Source: Anaspis maculata (taxonomy: Eukaryota; Arthropoda; Insecta; Coleoptera; Scraptiidae). Taken from it: a DNA stretch of 64,000 nucleotides. Made by a program: the position numbers and the translations under genes. Below, piece by piece: positions 34,351 to 42,645 of the stretch (within the stretch, counting starts at the first letter, position 1; every line of letters begins with the position of its first letter). Location of the stretch: positions 4,650,001 to 4,714,000 of the forward strand of contig OX421966.1 of assembly GCA_949128115.1 (NCBI GenBank), written 5' to 3'. Below the pieces are notes generated by a model. That model worked only from the letters and a program-made list of their open reading frames with translations, was not told the DNA's origin and ran no database searches.

Positions 34351-36894
34351 TTAGTTAATCATAATAATCATAATCATAATCATAATCATCTTTATTTTCT
34401 TCTGCATGATGAAAAGTCTGTCAAATCCCCTGCCATTTCCCCAGCAAAGCAAACCATAATTAAATACGGAGTGAATACAACTGTAGTAATACGTCTTTAC
34501 GATGTCTAAGCTGACTTTCTTTTTTATTTGCGACACAACAAAGTTTTTAACAGCTAATTTTTTGATGATTTCGCTTATGTGGTTTTCCCACGACAAGTGT
34601 GAATCCAGTGTTATGCCCAAAAATTTTACACATTTACTCTCTACCAGTGGTCCGTTTTCAGTCGGCACGAAGAGACTGAAGTTTAGGTTTTGACCTATTG
34701 GAGAGAACTGCATAAACTGTGTTTTTTGTAAGTTCAGCACTAGGCCATTTTGTTTACACCATGAGGACACTTGGCAGACGTTATTTCTTGCTAATTCAGA
34801 GAGATTTGTTACGGTGTCTGTAGACAAGACGCAGGAAGTGTCGTCCGCAAACAGAGTTGTAAAAACAGGGCTCAGACGAGGGATCAAGTCGTTAATGAAC
34901 AGTATGAAAAGAATGGGGGCAAGGACGCTACCCTGAGGAACTCCAAATGGTACCCTGACTCTCCCCGAAAAGTGATAGTCTCCCTGACCGCAGACTTTAA
35001 CCCTTTGATATCTTTCTGACAAAAATGTGCGCAGCCAGTCGTGTGCCGGACCTCGAATACCATACTTGAAGAGTTTATCAAGCAGTAGATGGTGGTTTAT
35101 GGTATCGAACGCCCTCGACAGGTCATAGAAAATCCCTCCAACTTCTGATTTATTTTCCAGTTGTGTTAAAAGGTTTTTGTAAAATGTAAACACCGCATCC
35201 TGGGTATTACGTCCCTTTACAAAACCGAACTGACGAGTGGAAATCAACTTATTTTTTTCTATAAAAGGGATGAGTTTACTCAAAAAAGCTTTTTCGAATA
35301 TTTTCGAGAAAGCAGATAGCAGCGCGATGGGGCGATAGTTTTCCATGGAGGATAGGTCGTTTTTCTTATGTATTGGTACGATCAAGGCTGTTTTTAATTG
35401 GGTTGGAAAGTATCCTGAACTGAAGGATTCATTGATTAAATGTGTCATTATGCTAACCAAGTTGTCGGCAACCTTGTACAGCAATGAACAAGGAACCCCG
35501 TCTAAGCCGGCTGAATTTTTCTTTGCGGTGGTCTTCATTATTTCAAGTACCTCAGAATGAGTAACTGGCGACAAGAAAAATGAGTTTTTCATGGATTGAG
35601 ACGTATTGCTGCAAGGACTTATGGAAATATCTGAAATAAGGTCATTGACCGATTTTACAAAATAATTATTGAAGGCATTAGATATCGCACGTGGGTCCCT
35701 TATCTGTTCACCTGTTGGTGTTTTTACGGTGTCTGGTAAGTTTTTGCGAGGCTTTGTTGTTGTATTGGACTTGATTATATTCCATGACACCTGCGATTTA
35801 TTATCTGAAGAAAGAAACATTTTATCGAAATAGGTTTTTTTAGCAAAGAGTATATTATTTTCGTGCTGCCTCTTCAAAAATTTATAGCGTGCTTTTAAAT
35901 TTGTGTTATCATCAATTATTTTGCATGTGTGATGTAGTTCGCGAAGATATTTTCCTTCAGAAATGATTTCAGGAGTTAGCCAAGGACTTGACAATGCCTG
36001 ATTTGTGCATCTAAAGGTCTCTATCGGGAAAGCCATTTCAAAAATGCTGTAAAAAGTCTCAAAAAAATTGTCCATCTTCCCAACACAGTCTGGTGTGCTG
36101 TATACCGCCGACCAGTCCTCAGCATCCAGTAAATGTTTAAAATTGCCAAAATTCCGATCAGAAAACACGCGTTTTTTAAATGATGTCTGATGATTGTTCA
36201 CAATTGCATCGAACTCAACAACTTGGGCCTCATGATCGGACAAAATTGTACCAGTCGTCTTTACTGATATTTGTGAACTATTCAGTGTGCTGAAAATATT
36301 GTCGATCAAAGTTTTGGAACTGCCCTGAATTCGAGAAGGCTCAAAAAAACATTGATGTAAGCCATGGGAGAGCAAAACACTGCGAAGATCCTGGACCGCT
36401 CTGTCATTTGTGGAAAAGTTGTGATTGAAATCTCCGCACAAGAACCCCGGGCCACTGAGACCAGCCGACTTCCCCAGCAACAGGTCAAGACTATCTGAAA
36501 ATTTCGTGTTATCAGCGCTAGGTGACCTGTAAACACAAGTAACCACGAGTTTATTGTTCCCAATCGTCACCGAAGCCGATGCAGCCTCAAAAATTTGATC
36601 ATGCTGCACAGGACCACAGTTTCTCTCTTGATGTTTATGATCTTTTCTTACAAGGATAGCCACACCACCACCTTTCATCCCAGTTCTGGAGTAGCCACTG
36701 GCAAGCAGATAACCGTCAATCTTAACCACCCTCCACTCGTCGTCGGTAAGCCAAGTTTCAGTCAAGCAGACCACGTCCGGATACCGAAGAGACTGCAAAA
36801 ATACACTAAGGCCGTCCACTTTATTACGGAGGCTTCGGATGTTTAGATTGAGAATCCTGATAATCTTCTTCGATGTTTTAATGTTGTTTGGCAG
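34351..36894 (-). CDS. LINE ORF2: endonuclease - reverse transcriptase
   Basis: Open on the minus strand to a TAA at 34353-34351. Endonuclease: LNLNIRSLRNKVDGLS at the start, VVCLTETWL, GGGVAILV, LCGDFNHN and LSDHEAQV, all APE-type motifs. Reverse transcriptase: NSAGLDGVPCSLLY, NYRPIALLSAFSKIFEK, QFGFVKGRNTQD, GIFYDLSRAFDTINH, GVPQGSVLAPILF and LFADDTSCV (FADD box, about 34835-34850), then KCVKFLGITLD. The frame overlaps the end of ORF1 in the -1 phase and has no nearby ATG, so translation may depend on frameshifting or reinitiation; the start given is approximate. The usual C-terminal extension after QKKI is absent: the frame runs into the (ATGATT)n tail and the stop lies in the target-site sequence. 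Confidence 0.9.
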   Translation of the reverse strand: MPNNIKTSKKIIRILNLNIRSLRNKVDGLSVFLQSLRYPDVVCLTETWLTDDEWRVVKIDGYLLASGYSRTGMKGGGVAILVRKDHKHQERNCGPVQHDQIFEAASASVTIGNNKLVVTCVYRSPSADNTKFSDSLDLLLGKSAGLSGPGFLCGDFNHNFSTNDRAVQDLRSVLLSHGLHQCFFEPSRIQGSSKTLIDNIFSTLNSSQISVKTTGTILSDHEAQVVEFDAIVNNHQTSFKKRVFSDRNFGNFKHLLDAEDWSAVYSTPDCVGKMDNFFETFYSIFEMAFPIETFRCTNQALSSPWLTPEIISEGKYLRELHHTCKIIDDNTNLKARYKFLKRQHENNILFAKKTYFDKMFLSSDNKSQVSWNIIKSNTTTKPRKNLPDTVKTPTGEQIRDPRAISNAFNNYFVKSVNDLISDISISPCSNTSQSMKNSFFLSPVTHSEVLEIMKTTAKKNSAGLDGVPCSLLYKVADNLVSIMTHLINESFSSGYFPTQLKTALIVPIHKKNDLSSMENYRPIALLSAFSKIFEKAFLSKLIPFIEKNKLISTRQFGFVKGRNTQDAVFTFYKNLLTQLENKSEVGGIFYDLSRAFDTINHHLLLDKLFKYGIRGPAHDWLRTFLSERYQRVKVCGQGDYHFSGRVRVPFGVPQGSVLAPILFILFINDLIPRLSPVFTTLFADDTSCVLSTDTVTNLSELARNNVCQVSSWCKQNGLVLNLQKTQFMQFSPIGQNLNFSLFVPTENGPLVESKCVKFLGITLDSHLSWENHISEIIKKLAVKNFVVSQIKKKVSLDIVKTYYYSCIHSVFNYGLLCWGNGRGFDRLFIMQKKIKMIMIMIMIIMIN
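34362..34392 (-). repeat. 3' microsatellite tail of the LINE, (ATGATT)n
   Basis: On the minus strand AATAAAG is followed by about four copies of ATGATT or ATTATG up to the target duplication. It supplies the last codons of ORF2 (alternating Met-Ile). Confidence 0.85.
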
Positions 36895-36899
36895 AGGAG

Positions 36900-37913
36900 T
36901 CAGTATTGAGTCTCGACTGACCGCTGTGGTGGTCGTGGCGGTTTCCCACGGTGATGGTGGAAAAAACGGGTAATCCTTGCACCAGATGGCCAGACATCGG
37001 GCTTTTGCGTTCTCTCCAGGTTTTGTAGGTCGATTGTGACCTTGAAAGGGGTGCAGGGACCCGGATGGGTCGATGGGACAACCTCACATGTAACCTCCGG
37101 TACCACTGGCCGAAGCATGTCGACGACGTCCTGTGCTTTAGTTCCTTGCATTAGCCTTGAAACAAAAAGGTAGGCCTTTTTGGGAGCCGCCTTCAGCCTG
37201 GTATCAGAGTTGGACCCAACAAGAACAGTTTGTTTTGCTCTTTTTCTTCTGTGTGGCACTCTCCCCTCCGCATCCGGCCGCTTGGCCGCGTCGACCGTAG
37301 TATGAGGCTTGGTACCTGGAGCTGACGGTGGCGATGACGACGACTGTCGTTCCTGCGTAGGGGGCTGCGCTTCTTTGATTTGTTTATGTTTATTAACGGC
37401 AGTCGCTAAAACAGTCGAGCCGGGAGTTTTTTTCTTTCTTTCGTTGGCGACGTGTAGATAGGAAGGTGCCTGCTGCTGAGTGACAGCTTTTTTGGGAGCG
37501 GTATTATCGAACTTTTCGAACTTTTTCCACAGGTCAAGATGCTCGCGCAGCAGTTTTGCCTCATTTTGCAATAAGATAATTTGGAGATTTTTCTGTTTAA
37601 TGACGTAGTTAACTAGTCGTCCATCCAACTTGTCACCATCGGCAAATACTTCACCCTCCGCTTCGTAGGTTTCGGTCACGTTGCGATCCTCGTCCATGCC
37701 AATAACACTTTGCTCGTCAGGGCGGCCGCTACAGCAAACCATCAGTCCATCATCCAAAAGCTTGACACCAGGAACAAGTTTCGCACAGCTGGCGTGGAAA
37801 TGATCCTCACAGACACTGCACTTAACCGCAGTAGCTCTGATTAGGTTCTTTTTCTTGCATTTTCTGCAAACTAGCGGAGCACTGTTATCACTCGACTGAC
37901 TTGGCGGCGCCAT
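36900..37913 (-). CDS. LINE ORF1: PHD-like finger, coiled coil, nucleic-acid-binding protein
   Basis: Encodes 337 residues from ATG at 37913. Residues about 14-65 form a PHD/zf-like cluster (CRKCKKKN, CSVCEDHFHASCAK, CC). A predicted helical, leucine-rich segment follows (IILLQNEAKLLREHLDLWKK, about 110-130), then a basic and proline/serine-rich linker (RRKRAKQ). A C-terminal domain beginning AYLFVSRLMQGTKAQDVVDM resembles the RRM-like or reverse-complementing domains of LINE ORF1 proteins. The family role is binding element RNA as an RNP. The start codon sits only 12 bases from the 5' end of the element in the context TTCAAGATGGCGCC. ORF2 overlaps its end. Confidence 0.88.
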   Translation of the reverse strand: MAPPSQSSDNSAPLVCRKCKKKNLIRATAVKCSVCEDHFHASCAKLVPGVKLLDDGLMVCCSGRPDEQSVIGMDEDRNVTETYEAEGEVFADGDKLDGRLVNYVIKQKNLQIILLQNEAKLLREHLDLWKKFEKFDNTAPKKAVTQQQAPSYLHVANERKKKTPGSTVLATAVNKHKQIKEAQPPTQERQSSSSPPSAPGTKPHTTVDAAKRPDAEGRVPHRRKRAKQTVLVGSNSDTRLKAAPKKAYLFVSRLMQGTKAQDVVDMLRPVVPEVTCEVVPSTHPGPCTPFKVTIDLQNLERTQKPDVWPSGARITRFFHHHRGKPPRPPQRSVETQY

Positions 37914-38574
37914 CTTGAATCGATGAGTTAATCAAGATACGATGTAATTCACCGCACATTGATGACAGGTCTCAGTCCCGGTATCAAAAATGGTGGAAAA
38001 TGGTGATTTTTGGTCTCACCCCCCCTTTACCCCCCCATTGCGGGCTTCCGGTGCAAAATTCGGCTTGGCAACAATGGTTTTCGTATTTAGCGAGGTCTAA
38101 ATACCCTTAAAACATATGTTGCCAAACTTTAACATGACTTGCCTCTAGAACCACTTTCCAGGCCACTTTTTCAAAAATGATCCTAGTCTATAAGAGGGGA
38201 ATTCAAAAGGATTCTGTTCACCAAAAAATCCGCGAGATGCCATGGTGATTTGGTGGGTTTCTTTTTGAATTCTCATAGAAACCTATCTTATTTTGAAAGT
38301 CGTACAGAGCCCTGCCTTTCAGCAACCGCCTCCTTGAAAAACAGAAAAAGGTGCTTCTTGTCAAATTGGAAAAAAATTGATAACCTTTGTCATTTCGAAA
38401 AGTACACACGTCACGACCTTGTCTCATTCCTTGTTTTTCGCTAATCCCTATCGAATCCCGCTCTTTGTCTCTGTTCAAAAAGTTGCGTTAGTTCCATTCT
38501 GCCGGAATTGCTTGTTATTCTACGTCTTCGAGAGGCGGTCTTTATTTCGTCTGTTTGGTTCAGTGAAGTGAAAA

Positions 38575-40830
38575 ATGCCGAGAAGCCATGGAAAACGACG
38601 AAAGAGATGCATCAGGTTCAAAGCTATTACACGTAGTTGGGATAATAAACAAACTGTGTAAGTTTCACACGAGTGTAGTTGTTACTTCTACCTACTGAAG
38701 TATTGAAATGATGATAATTTTATTGAAATCTTCATATTTTCTAGTTTGTCTGAGCTTTGGCTGAGAGATTTGGTTGCAATGTTGCAGTTGCAATGTGTGC
38801 AGTGAAACTTACTCATATGATACTGAGAACCCCAATAGACAAGAGTCTATCATACAATAATGGAGCTGTTTGGGGCACGATCTCCTCTGGAAGCACATTT
38901 GGGCACATGGACGAGTTTTTGAGCTGTATGGATGAACCAACTATGACACACTGCAACAATTTTATGAGATAGAAAACGAACTACTTGCAAACGAACGCGA
39001 ACGAACTATTACTACCTACTACTTGGGAAGGTAAGTAACGATGCGAGACACTAGACTCGTCAATATTTGAGGCGCCTAGAAGCCAAAGGGTACTTACAAA
39101 ATATTCGTTTTGATTTTATAAACTGCTGTTTTTTTTTTGTCATCATTTGAAAGCATTTCAGCTATCATGCTTATGTTTACGATTTTAAAAATAATTATAT
39201 AGGTACCTAGTGGTCCCCACTTTCACAGAAATCCACTTATACCCCCTATTTTAAGCGCCTCAAGCACATTTCATTGGGATTTTACAATTAAATTTTTTTA
39301 GACATGGGAAACCTCTTTTTGAGAATCTATAGAAAATCATCATTTGTGTGAGGATGGAGCTTTATTGATTACAGTTTATTCGGATGGATAGTGAAGCAAC
39401 AAATCGTATGGAACAAATTTCATTGCACGTTCAGGAATGATAGGAGTAACTGGAAAACACCCTGACGAATTGCTCTTTGTTGGAATAAAAAAATAAATTT
39501 TGTTCTGTCTGTGCAAGGTCTAAAAGAAACGCCAAAGAGCATGTTTGTTTGAAGAACTGGGATGGTTCCGCACCTGCCATGGAAGCTGCTTTGGCCGTAG
39601 AAGCTTTTAACTGAAGCGAAGCATGGCAAATTCATAGCAGACGGAGACTCCAGCTTTTCTGCTAAAATGCAGCAAAACAACGTACGGCAGGCAGGTAGAG
39701 GAAATTGACATCCATCATGTACCTACTGAAAAATTACGGAACAAGGCTACACAGTATCAAGGCGGACAAACAAATTTGTCTAAAAGGAAGGAAACTTCTA
39801 ACCGCGGCGAAGATCACGTTGCTGGCAAAGAAAGCCAAGTGCTCGATCTATGAACATGCAAAAACGACCGTTCGTGATGTCGACGTTCTAAGGAACGATT
39901 TGAAATATGGACTTTACCATGTTTATGGAGATCATATGTTCTGCAAACAGGGCATATTATGTAATAGTCCAGGGGATCAACAATTCAATCTGATACCACC
40001 AGACTGAAGTCTACAGCTCTGCACAATCAACCGCATCGTGAGTAATGCAAATTTTCCATAGAAATGGAGAATCCATTATAATCAATCCCTCAGGTGCACT
40101 GGATCAGTTGATCTGCTAGTCAGAAAAGCACATCTCCTTATAACAAATGGAAACAATAATAGTGCCGAACGTTCTATGAACATTGTTGCACGATTCAACG
40201 AAGGTAAAATACTGAACGTGGGATGAGAGTTAGTCCTGGGAAGCACATCAAGAAATCCATTCAGAAGAATATGCAACTACTGGACTAGAAATGCAAGAAA
40301 AGACTTTCCAATTACAGTGATTATGACAATAATAGGCCAAGAAAAAAATGTCAACTCAATTCATCCTCAAAAAATGGAGACTATGATTCTAAGCGGAGCA
40401 AGAAGAGAACACATTCATCTTAGAGATAAATGTAGAAGAGATTCTGAACAATCTCCAGGTAGCACTGTTCAATTTAACAAGGCAAAAAAAACTAATGACG
40501 AATTTCAGGTATCGGAGTATGACGGGGCAGCATTTAAATAGAATCAAGAGGACAATCTGGGAACCTTTTCTTCGAAAATGAAAGAAAGTTGAGACTAACA
40601 ACGTCATTGTTTAGTCGTGTTGTTGAAAAGAGACCTCACTTGAGTTGTCATAATCTGGTGAAGGCATTCCTACACCGCTTTAACTTTTATTCGGAAGCTA
40701 CGGAGTATGGCATTGCTAAGGGAAAAGTAGCAGCTGGACTCTCTGAAGAACGCACCCAAATGAAAGTGTACGATTCCGGATTATGGATCGACTTGAATTA
40801 TGGATTTCTAGGTGCATCTCCTGATGGTAA
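38575..40830 (+). pseudogene. Mutator-like transposase with YqaJ nuclease domain, degraded
   Basis: Pieces in order, plus strand. 38575-38657 reads MPRSHGKRRKRC, ending at a GTAAGT donor. About 38760-38970 has WGTISSGSTFGHMDEFLSCM, like the G(T/A)xxxGxxxxQxEEF helix of arthropod Mutator-like proteins. About 39540-39700 has NWDGSAPAMEAALAVEAF and FIADGDSS, the latter carrying a catalytic Asp of the DDE/RNase H fold. 39705-40010 has YHVYGDHMFCKQ. About 40140-40210 has NNNSAERSMNIVARF. 40589-40830 is the N-terminal part of a YqaJ nuclease (RLTTSLFSRVV, SCHNLVKAF, SEATEYGIAKGKVA, DSGLWIDLNYGFLGASPDG), ending at a GTAAGT donor. Many frameshifts and stops lie between pieces and the 3' YqaJ exon is not found, so it is dead. 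In the family the transposase cuts and pastes the element; the role of YqaJ is unclear. Confidence 0.75.
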
Positions 40831-40879
40831 GTAAAATTTGCGATGTCTTAATACATAAATGGGTACTCATATTTTTGTC

Positions 40880-41369
40880 TTATTCAAATAACAATAACAA
40901 TAACAATAATTTATTAAAACCTTTGTGGCCACAGGTGCTAACAGTGGATAAGGCAAGTCACAAAACAAAACAAAGAAAAAAGTGTATATAAGACGACACA
41001 GATGAGTAAATAAAACTTTAACAATCAATTGTATAACAATAAATTTGACGCTCAACAATAAAATTCCGAGAGGCTATAGAATGCTCTTTCCATTAAAAAG
41101 TCCTTAAGTGACTTCGAAAACAAAGCGATGGTCTCAGCACATTCGATTTCATCAGGCAGTCGGTTGAAAATCTTTACACAGGCATTTGTGGGACTCTTCG
41201 AGCACAGCGTTGTTTTGTGTTTATTCATTCTTAGGACGTGTGAACTGCGGGTGGGATATGCATGGTTAGACATGTTGCTCTTGAAGTAGTTGTTGTGCTT
41301 CTTCACGTACATGGAACGTACAGTACGTTTTTTAATTGAAAAACCACCAACGTCGCATTCTACCCCCAA
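40880..41369 (-). pseudogene. LINE ORF2 C-terminal fragment with microsatellite tail
   Basis: The minus-strand frame (41369-41052) reads NHAYPTRSSHVL, TTLCSKSPTNACVKIFNRLP and FSKSLKDFLMERAFYSLSEF, the usual C-terminal end of Jockey/CR1-type ORF2 proteins. A short 3' UTR follows, with an AATAAA-like sequence and a tail of (ATTGTT)n at 40883-40910. It is 5'-truncated, as expected from incomplete reverse transcription. This is the part that the LINE at 34362-37925 lacks. Confidence 0.75.
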
Positions 41370-41389
41370 AAGAACAACGGCAACGCTGT

Positions 41390-42640
41390 CTAGTGTGAAA
41401 ATTTAGGAATATTTTTGACACTGTTGAGAGTACAGACGGTCTGTAATTATTTAGGTTATTGTCGCACTTCACACTGACACAGGTTTATGTCAAAAAAATA
41501 TGCTGTGTGAAGTTTGTAGATAATTTGCGGTGCCCGTCGGTGCCCGTGAATACTGCGTTCGCGCTAATATCCTTGTCGTCATTATCAGAAGTTCCAGTGG
41601 CAACCTCATGTTCATCACCAGCTTCATCTTCAAAGTTTGAAGCAGAAGAATCAGCCAATTCTGCATCCGATTGGTCGGATTCTGCCTAACTTATTATAAT
41701 TGGTGGAATGTCCTTGATGCTAAAATTCCCCATGTCTCTGTCCCAGTCTCTATGAATCAATTTTCTGCAGTGAGGGATATTTTTTTGCCACTGTTCTGCT
41801 GAAAAATTTGACGAGTGCCTCTTGCCAAAGGTTTGCGACATAATTTTCATCTTCTGTTCCGACCGTAATAGATTTAACCAACGATATTTTCAACTCGCGT
41901 TTCAATTTCTCGGCATACTAAGTATGTATGTCGGGAAATACTTAGGAAAGACCAAGTCATGTCAAAGCGGCTTTTTGGGTTTTGAATTTGGATGACCTGA
42001 CGGGCCTGACACCCCTGACATTTTTTCTTTTTTGACCTAACGTCAACATAACAACATTAATCGTGCAACAGGAATTTTTTTCTTCTACCAACTGAAAGCA
42101 ACAGGTGGTGGTTTTTTGATTAAAAAACGTACTGTACGTACATTTGAGGGGAGATGTCAGAATTTCCTCAAAAGTCAAAATAATTTTCGGGTATGTTAGG
42201 CGTCATAAATACTGATACTCGGGGCTCAATATTCTGGTAATATAATGCCTTGTCCTCAACCTAGGAGCTCAGTGATTCTCTATCCTTTCAGTGAATGAAT
42301 TTCGACACACCTAATTTTCACGTAAGTGCTGTTATTTCCATAAGCAGACCAAGAAATACACTGATAATCCGTCTAACTCCTTTTCCAACAATTGTTCCTT
42401 CGCTGAATGGTATCATTTCATCACAGAAAATAGTGATGAAGCTAGGAGACATCCAACAAAAAAAATGCCCACCTGTCAGATTTTTTTGAATCCCCCTCTT
42501 AACCTGTAATTTGAATGCAAGTTGAATTTTTTGAAATATGGCCCCCCTGAGTGTCTTGAATATGGGCCAGGGCCTATATTCGGATCAAAGCATTATTCGA
42601 ACTTATTTTTGCAAGCAATTATGTCGTCATCAAAGGCTGA
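41390..42640. other. Non-coding, no gene
   Basis: No family-like reading frame on either strand and no clear paired repeat. A serine-rich frame at 41459-41689 is not supported. Confidence 0.45.
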
Positions 42641-42645
42641 TCACA

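Larger units (their letters stand above)
34353..37934 (-). mobile_element. Nearly intact LINE (CR1-like, PHD-type ORF1) with 9-bp TSD
   Basis: The element body is 34362-37925 on the minus strand, flanked by AGTTAATCA at 34353-34361 and 37926-37934, a 9-bp target duplication. Deleting the element and one duplication restores the arm of the host foldback transposon (...CTTAGTTAATCAAGATACG), so ends are firm. It has a 12-base leader, ORF1 (337 codons) and ORF2. The 3' end is AATAAAG followed by (ATGATT)n. Microsatellite tails are typical of CR1/L2-type LINEs. No frameshift or internal stop was seen in either ORF, so this is a young insertion. Confidence 0.9.
31216..38190. mobile_element. Large foldback DNA transposon, TAGTCTAGGATC ends, TSD TAA, containing a LINE
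   Basis: Left end TAGTCTAGGATC at 31216 preceded by TAA; right end GATCCTAGTCTA at 38190 followed by TAA. Arm matches are CAAGTCATGTTAAAGTTTGG (near 31256) against its inverse near 38115-38135. A CACCATTTTTGAT block and the TGTAAAATACACCAGACT region pair as well, the latter at about 32955 and 34025. Without the LINE and its extra 9-bp duplication the element is about 3.4 kb with no transposase. It is related in end sequence and duplication length to the elements at 12923 and 44075. The loop holds a short tandem array (33280-33780). Confidence 0.8.
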
